Of a stretch of DNA of 64,000 nt, positions 13,191 to 25,689 are shown piece by piece. Below the pieces are notes generated by a model. That model did not search any database and was not told where the DNA came from. It saw only the letters and a program-made list of their open reading frames with translations. Source of the DNA: Pinus tabuliformis. Taxonomy: Eukaryota > Streptophyta > Pinopsida > Pinales > Pinaceae. Within the stretch, counting starts at the first letter, position 1; each line of letters opens with the position of its first letter. A program made the position numbers and the translations under genes. The stretch is taken from contig CM062820.1 in assembly GCA_031772625.1 (NCBI GenBank), forward strand, positions 311,849,840 to 311,913,839, read 5' to 3'.

Positions 13191-13948
13191 GAAGAGATGC
13201 CTATCAGCGTAAATATGAGCTCAACATATCATTTATTGGAGTTTAACTTGGGTGAGGAGGATAACAATCATTCCTCCTCATTGCCTGAGATAAATACAAT
13301 TAACCACAACTAGTAGTGAATATATGTTTAGATTAAATTAGATTTCCTCTGTAATAGGTGGTGTTTTACATTCCTTCTTGAATCCCTTTAACAATGTCTT
13401 TATTTGTTCTCGTAGAATAATATTTAGTACAACTTCTATTCCATTCAATCATTTCACAATTACTCGATTTCTCTTTGCATAATTGTTCTTAAATTTTTAA
13501 ATTGTTTTATTTGATAGGAAACCCACGAATCCTCTTGCATTCTAGAGAATTTTCCCATTGACCTATCGAGGTTTTTGCAATTCTATATAACTTCAAACAT
13601 TTAGAAGTTAAAGTTCTACTCAATGTTTCATAAATCTAACTTTAAAATAAATATGTACTTCTAATTTCCATAATAAAACTAGACCATGGAGACCAATTCA
13701 TTTTATTCAGATTGTTGAAGCTTCATATCTTAGGGATGAAGGGCCACTTGCTTGCAAATAATCCAAGTGCTCAAAATAAGTCGGGCTCTTCTAATTTCTA
13801 ACCCCTAATTCACTCCCAGGATAACTATGCCCTTCAGGGGTATATAATTTAGGTAACCAAATTCCCATGATCCTTAAAGGTTCACATGGTATACACTATT
13901 TAGGGACTACGTACCAAAGAAAAACTGCAATAGTTAAGAAATCACTAC
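13191..13948. other. Intergenic DNA, nothing recognised
   Basis: AT-rich sequence between the receptor-kinase relic and the 3' end of the minus-strand LINE. No motif or repeat terminus was seen. Confidence 0.55.
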
Positions 13949-14296
13949 TTTTTTTCTAGAAGGAAAAAACGTTGGTTTTTATTATTAATACCAGTACATC
14001 AAGTCACCATAATTTCCGGATACATTGTGCAACAAAGTGGCAATATTGTGCCAAAAACCACAGTCCAATGAGGAATGAGTCCCAATTCCCATAGACATGA
14101 ACATAGTAATACCTCCATCTAACAACAACAGATAAAATAAGCATATTTCATATGTACAACAATAGGAGAAATAGTATATTCGAGGTATGCAAATCAAAAA
14201 ACAGGAAAGGGTGTCAGCTTGTATCAATGTGCTCTATGAACCATGGTACCTTCCAGATTCAGCCAAAAGTTAAAGATGACAAAAAAACATGGATTA

Positions 14297-14689
14297 TCAA
14301 CTCGGGAGGACGATGTCATCCTCAGCAATGATGTTGTTCTCGACCAATAGAATGAAATGTATCCATCCCACCGCAGAAGAAATACCAATCTTTGACATAG
14401 CATTTGCTATGGAGTTATGCTCCTGGTGGATGTGCTGAAAGGAAATGTGATGAAAAGACATCTTAAGATATTCAATGTGACGGATCCAGCCCTGTAGATG
14501 TGGATGAGAGATAATAGAAATACCCTTCATGTTGTTGATAAGAGCCTGTGAGTCCCCAAAGATATGGATGCTTTGAATGTCCAGAAACCTAGCAAACCAT
14601 AATAAACCCCATAGTGCGATGATTTCAGCCTGCATGTTTGTGCCATTTCCCCCTGACCATAATATTTTATATTGTTGTTCTGAATTCAT
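14297..14689 (-). pseudogene. LINE RNase H domain
   Basis: This 130-codon minus-strand open frame carries the plant LINE RNase H signature. It has QAEIIALWGLLWF (catalytic Glu), HIFGDSQALI (catalytic Asp) and HIHQEHNSIANAMSK. In the last motif the expected Asp reads Asn (ANAMSK), a G-to-A type change at an active-site residue. The first catalytic Asp lies in poorly preserved sequence upstream. It would have removed the RNA strand during element copying. The zf-RVT region just upstream (14990-15345) is recognisable only across frames. Confidence 0.85.
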
Positions 14690-15436
14690 GCGAAGCCACG
14701 CCCCACATCCACATGAGCCACCTTGTGCAGCTCCATCAAAATATCCTGCAGGGTAGTTGATGTGTGGAGCAGATTTTCTAGAACCTATTGCTTTATCTTG
14801 TGTCTACTTCTGCTTCAAGGACATCATCCAAAATGCAATTTTGTTGACAATATTATTTATATTGAGAGGAATATCATCAAATATGATGGAATTTCTAGCC
14901 TTCCAGATTTCCCAAAAAACTACAAGGGGAATGGCATGTTAATCCCTAGTTCTCCCTCTCCACCATAGAAAACAATAATCTATAGGGTCATGAACCAATA
15001 GAGGGAAAGTAAATATGTTTGAGATCCTGAACCATACCTGAGCAGTAATCAGGAAATTGAATAGGATATGATAATTTGTTTCTGCTGCCTTCCTGTAAAG
15101 TACACATCGACCAGGTTTGTATATACCTCTTTTCTTCAGGTTCTCCCAAGTTAGTGTCTTGTCCTTCCAAGCAAGCCATGTATATAATATAATCTTGTAT
15201 GGGACCTATGTTTTCCAAAATTTCCTGAACTAGCATATGTGTTGTAGATTGTATGAGATACCAATAATGAAGAGGTATGTGTCAGCAACAGATATGGACC
15301 CCCGATGCAGTAGGCCATCCCATTCGATTTGGTCTCCTTCATCATTTTTTCATATGCCTGATCTGCACAAAACTTCAGTATAGCTATCCCAAGCCACTAT
15401 TGTGACACCCATCAATCCAAATTCCTCTGCTTTCTT

Positions 15437-18200
15437 CTAGACTGGAAAGCTACCGTTCCATGTTTTTATCGCCTGAGCAAGGAAAAATATCCCTCTGGAA
15501 TTTAATCTAGCAATTAAATCACTTGTACAATATGGATCCTGTTCCACTCCCAAAATGCAATCTCTACTTATGATAATTTTGTTCTGCAAGCCAAATGACC
15601 AACATGTGTGATTTGGGAGCCATATTTTGATTTTGTTGAAACTTGTCCAAATGGAAGATCCAATCAATTTCTCGATCAGTCCATCTCACATCCACACTTT
15701 TGCTTTAATGCATCCCAGATATTTAGCTCGAATGATGTCTCCCCACAGACATTCACCAAATAAGTTGTGCCATAGAGATTTAGTTAATAGAGCCCATCCA
15801 AATACTTTTAAGTTTAAGATCCCCCATCTCCCAAATTTCTTTGGAATCATGAGTTTATCCAATCTGATTAGATGATATTTGAAATATTTTCCAGAGCCAA
15901 ACCAGATGAAGTTTGTCATAATCTGACATATTTTGTTGATGATAGTGGCAGGGATATAGTAAAGGTGTGCCGAGTAAACCACAAGATGCTACAAAATTGA
16001 TTACGTGAGTGTGACTCTGCCCTTGAGAGTCAAGAAACGATGCTCCCATCTAGATATTTTCCTATGAAACTTATATGCAATCCATAACCAATCGTTTACT
16101 CTATAATTGTTTGGTTTGATGTTGAAACCCATATATTTCAGACCGAAAACAATAGATTGTGTGGCCACGCCAAAAATGTTGGCAATGTGATCTATCTCCT
16201 CCTGTTGACCTTAAACATATAATAACATTGATTTTCCTTTGTTTATTATAAGCCCTGAAGCACTACCGAACCTACAAAAGATATAGTGTAGTGTGGTCCA
16301 TTGCAACCTGGAAAGCATTCTGTTATAGACATTTTTGGGCACTGCAACCCCAAGCATAAAATGTCCATAAACCAAGGGCTCCTAAGTCCCTAAAAGTGTT
16401 GTTCCAACCCCTAAAAGAACAAGGTCAGCTAATTACATCTTCTCCCAGAGGTTCTCCATGAAAAACTACTCAGAACTGGTCAAAACTGGATCATTTCACC
16501 TGCTCCATAGGCAAAGTGTGTTGCATCTCACCTAAATACACACAATGGGTGCGTTGCATTTCAAAAATTCCTTCTATGGGGTGTGATGGGCGAGAAGAGA
16601 CAAATGGCAGTGTCAATCCATGAGGTGGAGAAGCATGGAATCTTCCAGAAACTTCTCCTGTGACACTTGCCTCTCTAAATTCGACTAGGGATGAGTACGA
16701 GATCATCAATCTCCAGGTGGAAGCAAGAACTATCAAAGGGAAGACACTAATCAAATCACAAGCTGACTCATCTCCCTTACAGACATCTATATATGGATCT
16801 CTCATCCCAGAGATCCAGAGGATGGAATTTTGCATCTTGTAAGGAATTGTTGTTGGTTTCTTGAGGTAACATCATAGTGTTGGGTGATCTAAGCTTTTCA
16901 TGAGGTGAAGGGCTTACTTGCTGAGAGGATGATGCTGGGTCAGAACAACTGGTTGTAACTCTCTTGGCTCTTTCTTGGTTATCAATAAAGCTATTCAAGT
17001 TTTCCTCCATACAGTTGTGTAATTTATGTTTCATGCATTTGTATGGTCAATTTACATCTGGTCCTAGATTGTTTATGATAATAGATCCATGTTCTTGTAT
17101 AGTGTTATGCTGCTTTGATTCTACAGGTACTCTGTGAAGCTGGGTATACGAGAAAGAAAGTAGCAAAGGACTATCAGAAGGGAGAGGAATCGAGCAAGGA
17201 ACCAAGCGCAAGACAGAGGTTGGTCTCCTTTATTCTTCTCTCATCTATCTTTCATAAAGGAAAATGAAAGTAGTTTTACTTTGTTTGTTTCTAAGGTAGC
17301 TACCAGCCTTAGTGGGATTAGCAGTTCTGCATAGACACTTTTCCCTGTAACACATTCTGAATATGATAATGCCATCAAAAAAAATATTGTGTAACCTTTA
17401 TGCCATGACCCAAGGTGAGTCCAGTAAATTGATTCTCCATTCTAGCATCTTTGATTTTGTGGCTGAGGCCATCCATGACTAGAATAAAAAGTAGGGGCAA
17501 TAATGAGCAGCCTTGACGTAATCCCCTTCCTGCACCAAAAAAAATAGTGGAATAGCCATTTATGATTACAACATATTGAACAATGGATACACAAGCCATA
17601 ATCCACTCTATATTTTTCATATCCAAGCCAAGCCTTAAAAGAATTATGTGTAGGAAAGCCCAATCTACACAGTCATACACTTTCTGTAAATCCACCTTCA
17701 TGACCAATGCTTCCATTTTCTTCGTGTGGATGGAATGAAGGCATTCCTGGGTTGTGGAAACATCATCATGTATCAATCTGTCATGCAAAAACCCATACTG
17801 TTCCTGAGAGATATAAGTAGAGAGAGTCGACTTTAGTTGAACTGCTATGATCTTGGATATAAGCTTATAAATCATATTACACATGGATATTGGATTGTAT
17901 TCCTTAAAATATTTTAACTCCTTTTGCTTCAAAATGAGGGAAATGAATGTGGAGTTGATGGCCTCTAGAATGTTTCCTCGAATCCTAGACTCTTCAGCCA
18001 TTTGTAATAAATTCAGCCCCACCAAATAAAAAAAAATGTGTGAAGAATTCAATCATCCAACCATCTGGCCCAGGGAATTTATCTTTTGAAAAAGGTTTTT
18101 GTACATTATGTATTTCCTCCAGATCAATGGGCTTGTATAATTCCATATTTTTATCTAGATCGAACATGGTGGGATAGGAGTCTAAACCCCAAATCTAGTC
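15437..18200 (-). pseudogene. LINE reverse transcriptase, split by an insertion
   Basis: The minus-strand frame at 17375-18052 holds the reverse transcriptase fingers and palm: INSTFISLILK, ISMCNMIYKLISK, LVMKVDLQKVYDCVDW, and GRGLRQGCSLLPLLFILVMDGL. At the catalytic box (about 17352-17372) the sequence reads FF-DG-IIIF, so one residue of the usual FVDD is missing and the second Asp is Gly. About 990 bases of unrelated DNA follow. The domain resumes at about 16362 with GVAVPKNVYNRML, then SGLIINKGKSMLL and the thumb/linker frames at 15686-15982 and 15437-15667. Stops occur throughout. Joining across the insertion restores the normal motif order, which supports the call. Confidence 0.87.
16362..17352. 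other. Foreign insertion inside the LINE, unclassified
   Basis: About 990 bases with no LINE similarity interrupt the reverse transcriptase just after its catalytic box. Seen on the minus strand, the insert begins near TGTTACAGGG, which could be an LTR-like start, but no clear partner end or target duplication was found. It carries two overlapping minus-strand open frames (16777-17034 and 16491-16835). On the plus strand a 92-base open stretch (17127-17218) is bounded by a CTACAG acceptor-like and an AGAG/GTTGG donor-like site. A captured gene fragment is possible. I do not recognise any product. Confidence 0.6.
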
Positions 18201-18589
18201 CTCTATCTGAGTTCCCCCTAGCGCCTTGTAGAAAGATTCAAAGAAAGTAAAAAATTCTTTTTGGATATCTGAATTGGAATGTGCCATGTTTCTATTGGAG
18301 TCTCTGACTTGCCAAATTGAATTGATGTTCCTCCTACAACTTTCATACCTGTGAAAATTTTTAGTGTTCCTATCCCCCTCTTTAAGCTACAGTGCTCTAC
18401 CTTTCAAGTGCCAGGTGACCTCCTGTATATGCAAGATTTTTCTCTTTTTATCTTCCAACTCCTTTATATTTTTTATGTGATCTGGGGATGGGTTTCCCTT
18501 ATCCAGGAATTTATCGAGTCTCTCCAATTCCTTCTTGATATTACGTAAGTCCTTTATCACAGTTCTTTTATTTATTCATTCCCATTTTT

Positions 18590-19290
18590 AGACCTCTGAT
18601 TTTAAGGCCCGAAGTTTCCCATGTATGGCATGCATGGGTGAAATATTTGATGCCTTGTGCGACATTTTCCAGAAGGATTTAATCAATGCATTAAATTCTT
18701 CGTCCTTGTGCCAGATTTTGTTAAATTTGAAGGGCATACCCAAGGACATCTCCTCCTGCTGCCAAAATAAGAATATGGGCATATGATCAGAGACATATAT
18801 CTTAAGGACATTAGAATGGAGGAAGCCCAATCTCTCTATAAGGTTTATATGGACCAAAAACCGATCAAGTCACTTGCCAATATGTTGGGGGCCAGCCCAA
18901 CCATTATGCCATGTTGGCACAATGGGAAGGGGTCGTGTTTCCATCAGGTTGTTGTCAGTGAAAAGAATTTGGAGTCTCTACCCAAGGGGATCCTTTCTAC
19001 AATGTGAGCCCCAACATTCCTCCAATGATATAGTGGCATTGAAATCTCCAACAACAATAGGAGAGCCTATCTTGAGTAGGTATGAAGCATCCAAACGGTC
19101 CCAAAGTGTAGTATGATCCCAATAAGGGGCATATAAATTCAAAAGATGTAAATAACTAGCAAGTCCCTGGAGACATCCTAAGAGGAAAATACCTGCAAAA
19201 CATTTATATGCCCGAAAAGATGTCCAGCGTGAATCCCATAAAGCCGCCAATCCACCAGATAGGCCCATAGAGTCGACTGCCACCATATGT
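18590..19290 (-). pseudogene. LINE apurinic/apyrimidinic-type endonuclease
   Basis: Minus-strand frames at 18978-19286 and 18588-18857 carry the L1 endonuclease signature: GLSGGLAALWDSRW, LLNLYAPYWDH, IVVGDFNATISLEECWG (with the metal-binding GDFN) and VSDHMPIFLFW (the terminal SDH motif). A further piece (TWHNGWAGPQHIGK) bridges the two near 18890, in another frame and with a stop. This domain nicks target DNA to prime reverse transcription. The start of the domain, carrying the first catalytic Asn and Glu, lies in degraded sequence around 19300-19450. Confidence 0.87.
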
Positions 19291-20239
19291 CAGTCAGGGA
19301 GAATTTTTCGGAAGTATTCAAGAACCCAATGAGCATTCATCATAGTTTCTTGTAATAGAATGATGTAGGGACAATCAGAGGAGAAGAGATCTCTGAGGGT
19401 GAGGAATTTGTGCAAGTCTCCCAGACCCTGCATATTTAGGGATAAACATAAATTCATGATCCTTGTTGGTCGAGCAAAATTTCTCTAAGGGCCCGAGGAT
19501 CAAAGGCAGTGCAAATGGGAATATAAATGACATCATAGGGTCCAAGGAAGGGAATGGGTTTGATTTTTGGGCATCCCCAGAAGTGTTGACTACCCCGCAC
19601 CCCTCTACGATGGATAGTGATATTAAGGGCTGAGGTGGGACTGATAGAAGGGGATGGTTTTGTTTGTCCCTGATGGATGAACAAGGTATGTAGGTTGAGT
19701 GCACAGTTTGCAAGGAGAAGGTCAATGTTGCTTCCCACTGAATTTCAGGGAGAGGAGTCAGGCGAAGGAGGTATAAGTGGAGAACAATTAGAGTGCAGTC
19801 TGGGAGTATGGGGATATTTCTCTGAGTTACACAGAATTGTAAGATGATTAGAAAGGACCAGAGACTTAGGGGGCATCAATGATATGGTAGAGAGGATGAT
19901 ATGGAGCGAGGAAAAATGGGAGGAGAGGAGCGATGGGGAAAGAGGGAAGGTTCCAGAGGTGGGGAAGATACTACAGTCTCAGGTAGACATGGGTCTGTCA
20001 TACCAATTGGTGAGGATCGAGGGGAGGAGGGTAAGGTGATGGGAGAGGAGGATGTTGGGTGCCCATTCATATGTTGATCAGGGGATGAGAGATTAGTGCT
20101 AGGAGAGGTACCTGAAAGAGTATACCGATGTATCTGAAAATTTTGACTAGCTCCACCATTTCCACGAGTGTGTCGATCATCAGCCTCCTGACCAGCACCA
20201 CCCCTTCCACAAGCATGCCCACCATCAGCCTCCCTTCTA

Positions 20240-20760
20240 CTGAGTCACCGAGGACAATGGGCCATGAGATGTCCGGTCTGGTGGTAGATAAGACAACGAA
20301 ATGGAATGCTCCAGTAATCCAATCTCTGATGGGTGTGGATCTGATCCTAGGCCAAATCTATGTCCATAGAGAAGCCAAATTCTACTAGGATCCAAGTGAA
20401 TATTTTGTCCCAAGCCTCTAAACACTTTGGATCAATGTATATGAACCTTCCAATAGAATTTCCAATGTCCATCAAAACCCTTCTGGTCCAGAATTCAATG
20501 GGAAGCCCAAGCAACTTCACCCAGATCATTTTGTTTCTAAGAGTGTCCCTAAGAGGATTGAAACCAATATACCATGGGTGGAGAGAAAGGAAATTACATC
20601 CCCAAACCCATGGTATTTTGTGAATTTTCTCCAAATCCTCCTGATGTAGGAAGTGGAAACTATACCATGAGTTCATAAGCTGACTGATCATAGGAGTGTA
20701 GCCAAGAAGCGTCTCCCACTACGTAGATACTCATTCCTACATCTACGCTTCCTAAAGGTC
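20240..20760 (-). pseudogene. LINE ORF1 remnant, DUF4283-like with zinc knuckle
   Basis: The 114-codon minus-strand frame at 20347-20691 reads like the DUF4283 nucleic-acid-binding domain of plant LINE ORF1: a LHPWYIGFNP core, IWVKLLGLPIEFW, and GNSIGRFIYID. Downstream (about 20230-20290), in another frame, a CCHC-like knuckle is half preserved (HQTGHLMAHCPR, first Cys positions lost). Such proteins coat the element RNA. Pro/Ser-rich frames between 19876 and 20070 probably derive from the ORF1 C-terminus. Confidence 0.7.
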
Positions 20761-20830
20761 TGAGAAATACCAACATCCCACCAACACACATTTTTTCAGA
20801 CTAACCACTCAATCTAGAAGGATGTCATAA

Positions 20831-23800
20831 CCAAAACCTAGAAGCTTCGTCTAAGGACAAGTCCCAATCAGCCTACTTCGATGCTTTTCCTTAGCTGCCA
20901 AAGGAGGAGCAAGATGCAATTCAGGGTTTGGATGAGTTGCATGTTGTACAAGTGGATGGTCTACATGAAGAGAATGAGCATGGGTGTTATTCTCATCAGG
21001 ATGGAGACATGTTGCATGGGCCAAAAATGACAAATGGGCATCGGGAGGGGGAATGTGGAGTGGATCATTATGTGCTACGTGGGTCGTCTATATGGAGCCA
21101 TGTTGGTGTGTCTATTTAGTAGCAAGGCTAGCACATATAAATGCCTCATGCTCCGATGTGTCAGATTTATATAGGTCTGACAAGTCCATAGGCCTAGGGG
21201 TAGTGGGGCACGAAAAGTGAAAGGACAGGTCCAGCTCAAAGTGGCATGGAAGGTAAGAAAAAGATCGAGTGTCAAGGGGAAGTAGGATAATGAAACAGAG
21301 AAAATCAAGGGAGCAGAGGCAAGTAGTAAAGGATTTAGGTGAGAAAATCATAAAACAAGGCCTCGTAAAGCAGACCGTAGTACCCTGAGTCCCATCGAAT
21401 AATAGATCTATATAGAGATATACCCACTGTAGGGAGATCCCAAAAGCCACCCCGTCATCATTCCAAATCTTGAATTGGAAATTTAATGAAAGAAAAATGT
21501 AATGTCCAGTATTCCAACCAAGCTACTTGCAAAACCACCTCGAAAAACAAAAACCAATTGTCGAGATCTTGTGGAGAATCTCAATACCAGTACAAGCCCC
21601 GTCAATTGTGCCTTGTACAACAACCACCAACCTCACATAATTAATATCTAACCAATTCGAAAATTGTCAGAAATGGAAATAGGTGGATTCTTTTGGAAAG
21701 GGACACCAGAAAAAGTTCACCACCCCAGTAACCCAAAGAATTGCAGACTGAGAATGTGTATCAGAAATTGCTAGTGCATGAATGTGGATGTAGCCAAACT
21801 ATCATCCATTACAATAGCAGCCCATACATGTCCACCATCTATTGCAACATCTAATCCCAAAATTTTTACAAGGATGGGATATGGTGAAAAATCCAATCCA
21901 CTTCCTCCAAAGTATAAGATAATTAGTCATTTCTAGGTAAGTCCTAGGGTCAGGAACCAAATCGGGACAAGATACATTAAGAATGTTCGAAAAAGTCTCA
22001 ACTGGTCGCAAATGATACAATATAGAATGTATATAGCCAGTAGGAAAATGATAGCAATATGGAATATTTTGGAAGAGAGGACGGAAAACATGACCAAGGA
22101 TGATGCTTCAAAACCAATCTAAAGTATGTTCAAAAGGAGACAAGGAGAAAAAGATGTATATGATGCTAACAGTCTAAGATAATGGGCCAATAGTGAGGAT
22201 GTAAGGGAAAGGTTCTGGCTTCCAAAAATGAAATAGTTAAAACAGAAATAGTAAGCCCTTTCCTTTCCAAATTAAACCACCAATACCTCAGTAAGAGTTG
22301 GACATCAATATCGAATCTGATTTATAAGGCCTTCAGCACTAGCCTCTTCTCAATCTCCAACGAGCTTCCTTCTACAATGGCCTTTTTAGATTCATCAACC
22401 CCTTCAATTCGATCAACATCGTGCCCCACAACAGGAGTACTTGCACGAAAGGAGATCACCAAATAAAAGACACTTGTTCTCATTAGCAATTTTACAAATT
22501 TGATCACAATTCCTCTTCATCAGTTCATGAAATTTATTTTAATTGTAAATTTCCATAAATAAATTTTAGAACACATGTGGGCTCTCTTTTGCATCGAAGT
22601 TTCAATGAGGATCAATGATGGTGAAAATTTTGATATGAAAAACCTGTGTGCATGGAGAAAAAGATAAGCTAACAGGGTAATTCTTACAAAGTCATGCGCT
22701 TGGAACTCCAGTCAATTGCACATGTGCCTAAAGCTCTTCCAAAGTAAAATTCTTTGTAATGACAGAAGAGAGCATGGATTTCTAGTTTTCAATCAAGAAG
22801 ATATTCCTCCTTTAATTTTCCCGCCTCCATCTCTATTCTTCCTCTTCCTCTGTTTTTAATTTTTCATTCATTCCCTGCAATGTGATGTGTTTTGTATGTA
22901 ATGCGATTTTTTTTGTATGAAGTTTCATTTTCCCTCATTGTTCCTCATTTAGCGTGTTCTAATTTTCGATATGGATGCATCTCCTCACCCCAAGTGGTAT
23001 TAGGTGGTGCATATATCCTAATCCTAGGTCCATTCACACTAGGAAATATACAATAATACAAAATAGAAAGAGGGTTTCTTTAATCTTTGGGATTCACAAA
23101 AGAGTAGCAAAAAACCGATAATTTATGATAATGTAAAATAGAAAGATAATATATGATAATGCAAAATAGAAAGAGGGTTTGTGAGAAAAATGGGAAAATG
23201 GTTTTTTTAGTTTTTGGGATCAAGAAGATGGGAGTAATGTAAAGTTATAGAATAGATATTTTAAATAGAATTTTAAATTTTGGAGATTTGGTTTAATGAT
23301 AAATGTCAATAAGATTCATATGTATTTTTTTTTAATATTTGAATAATGAGATAGTAAAGTAAGATATTTCATATAGTATTAGAGTTGGATGTGGGGTAGA
23401 TAATATTTTTTTTTAATTAACCAAGTATTTTAATAAAAGGAACAATATGTGAAGAGGAGGGGGGGCAAGTTTAACTAGTTGTATTGATTTTGTTGGGTAT
23501 TTGGCTAGATCTGTGCTAGCAAGTGCTCAGTTTAAATCCCACTATGTTTGATGTATTATTTTATGTCAATGACTTTATTGGGGATGTCATCCATGAATGT
23601 GGGGAAGCATCCTTTAGGTTTCCTACCTAGTTTTTCGTTTAAAAAAGAAAAGGACAACATGTCCTTAGTATTATAGTAAATCAAGATATTAACATGTGAG
23701 GATCTCTAAATAAGAAATAATATCTACCACAAATCTCATAATAGATCGAACAAGAGTCAATAAAATGTCAAACAATTTCAAGGTTCGTATTCAATAACTT

Positions 23801-24139
23801 TCATATACATTAGTCATAATTTATTGATGATCAATCTCCATTATTCATTTCAAACAACAAACCCTAGATTGCACACAATGAAACTGAATGTTGTGAAAGT
23901 TGCTCAAGACAATTCAGGGTTTGTTGTCATCATATTGAACTTGAGGGAACTAAGCTTGCGGCAAAAGAAGACCATTACAATAAATGGTAAGTGAGAGAGA
24001 CCCTTGAGAATATTAAATACCCTAATAATCTTTATACAGATATAGGGTTGTAGATAAGGGTTACTTGGATTCCCTTAATCCACCAACAAAGAGATCAACT
24101 TTAGTAAAGGCAACATGAAAAAAGAACTAGGATATCAAG
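20831..24139. other. No gene seen; possible LINE leader and AT-rich repeats
   Basis: 20831-22500 may include more of the LINE 5' region: short minus-strand frames of mixed composition, none with a clear motif. 22500-24139 is AT-rich. Near 23055-23235 a block containing CAAAATAGAAAGAGGGTTT occurs twice, a small local duplication. No gene, RNA or transposon coding domain was recognised. Confidence 0.5.
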
Positions 24140-24364
24140 GATTTTGTTCCTAGACTAAATTAGTCATTCATGTTAGTCATTTTTCAGTTGTATTACTTAA
24201 TAGCTAGTCATATATTTTAACCCAAGACTAAATTAGTCATTTATGTTAGTCATTTTAGTGAGGTCACTTAAGATTTCTCATTTTTGGTAGTATTTCACAT
24301 AGAAAAGCTATGGTGACTAACTTTTTTGGTCACCTAGTCACTAATTTCACATTTTCTACTAGTG
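24140..24364 (-). mobile_element. CACTA-like DNA transposon terminus
   Basis: Read on the minus strand from 24364, the sequence begins CACTAGTAGAAAATGTG. This fits the CACTA-type terminal inverted repeat consensus. It is followed by clustered subterminal motifs with GTGAC/GTCAC cores (GTGACTAGGTGACC and GTTAGTCACC). Two near-identical 32-base direct repeats starting AGACTAAATTAGTCATT lie at 24152-24184 and 24225-24256. The opposite end was not found with confidence, so element size and target duplication are unknown. The end lies directly beside a truncated gypsy LTR, which it may have interrupted. Confidence 0.5.
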
Positions 24365-24409
24365 TAACTACATAAAGAAGGAAACAGTCACATCGATTTC
24401 TTTCTATGG

Positions 24410-24690
24410 GAGGGAATGGAGGGTTCCATTCACATGTGTGCCTTGTCATCAAAGTAGCTAAGGCTCTAGGGAGGTGAAAGGGAAAGTTCTCCCAGGGGTT
24501 GGGCACCTGAAGGGGTTGGTTGGCTCCTGAAGGTTTTGTAGCTTCCGAGGAAGGTCAGTTTGGTCTTGTCATGTTGGTTCCACTTCCTTAAATGTACCTG
24601 TGCATTTGAATCATATCATAGTAGCTCTTTGTCACATGTTTACCCCAATGGACTGGTTAGCTTGGGTAAAGGTGGGAGGAGGGTGGTTAT
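24410..24690 (+). repeat. 5' LTR remnant of copy A
   Basis: About 280 bases align by eye with 31910-32188 of the 3' LTR. Shared blocks include GGGAAAGTTCTC, GGGGTTGGGCACCT, TTCCGAGGAAGGTCAGTTTG and CTCTTTGTCACATGTTTACC. The first roughly 1.75 kb of the LTR are missing. Confidence 0.88.
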
Positions 24691-24694
24691 AGAG

Positions 24695-24712
24695 TGGTAT
24701 CAGAGCATGGTT
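24695..24712 (+). other. Primer-binding site, tRNA-iMet type
   Basis: TGGTATCAGAGCATGGTT lies just after the LTR remnant and matches the complement of the plant initiator tRNA-Met 3' end at most positions. This is where minus-strand DNA synthesis would start. Confidence 0.9.
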
Positions 24713-25689
24713 CTATTCTCCTTGGGTGATGTTTGGTTTATATTCTCCTTACATGAATGTGTTGTCATGTGTACATGTCGGTTTCATGTTTCCTTATGTT
24801 TTTGGTCTACGTTCTCATTCTATATGCATGGTGGTGGTCATGGTGGCCATTGTGATGTCATGCAAAAATCAATGGTGCTGTTGTGGGAATCTATTCGTCA
24901 TGAATGCATGACATTGTTTGTATGTACTATGTATGCATGTGTGTCATACATATGTTTCTATGTATGGATTGTGTCTATTTGGTGTGTATTTGTGGCATCA
25001 TGTGTGGTAACTGGATGATTATTGATATGATGAATTTATATTGTGAGGATTATGATTATACATGTATTGTGCTAATTTGGTTGATCTTACAGATGAGATA
25101 TCCTCCCCTGAACTACATTGAGGTATGTTAGTTTGTTTATGATTTGTTTTAGTTGACATGATATACCTTACAGGAAGAGAAGATTAAATATGACTAACAA
25201 GACGATAGACTAGAACTCACGAGATTATCCCTATCGATCAGATGAGCAACATCATGAGGGATATTATCCTGGCATAGAAGACACTCTAAGAATTTTGAAG
25301 GAAGAAATAAGGAGTTGCAAAGAAGATAATGACTGAATCATTCGATCACAAGAGAGACTTGGTAGGGAATGGGAGAAACAAGAAAAGGTCAACGCAGTTA
25401 CTCTTTAGAGCTTGTTAGACATACAGAGACAAGGACCACTTAGAATAATTCATGGAAAGGAGAATAGGACTAACAAAGCATATGGTACCAGGTCACATGG
25501 TGGGCACATGTTGGATAGAGATAACACAGTCGAAGATGGAATATTCTTTGATACATATGATAGATGATGCAATGGACATGGGATTTACTCTAGTTCTAGT
25601 TCAGACATGTATCATGGTCATCATCGTTACCATCCTTATAAGAGGAGTGATAGGATATATTTGTTGGATGAGGTCAAGAAAGAAAAGGC

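Larger units (their letters stand above)
13949..20830 (-). mobile_element. Second L1-type LINE, reversed and interrupted
   Basis: Reading the minus strand from about 20830 down gives a DUF4283-like ORF1 remnant, an apurinic-type endonuclease, a reverse transcriptase, a zf-RVT remnant and RNase H. It ends at a short T run (13949-13955 on the plus strand) that would be the poly(A) end. The order and content are those of a plant L1 element. The copy has many stops, frameshifts and a foreign insertion of about 1 kb at 16362-17352. The 5' limit is uncertain, because sequence up to about 22500 could be leader or other repeats. No target duplication was identified. Confidence 0.85.

Noticed and set aside
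23034..24364. A 1.3-kb CACTA element with its left end at CACTAGG (23034)
   Set aside because: The left string lacks the GTGAC/GTCAC subterminal motifs seen at the right end, and the flanking trinucleotides differ (TCA against TAA).
24560..25131. Overlapping plus-strand frames rich in Cys, Met, Val and Tyr
   Set aside because: They cover the LTR end and primer-binding site of the gypsy element. The composition is that of TG-rich leader sequence, not a protein.
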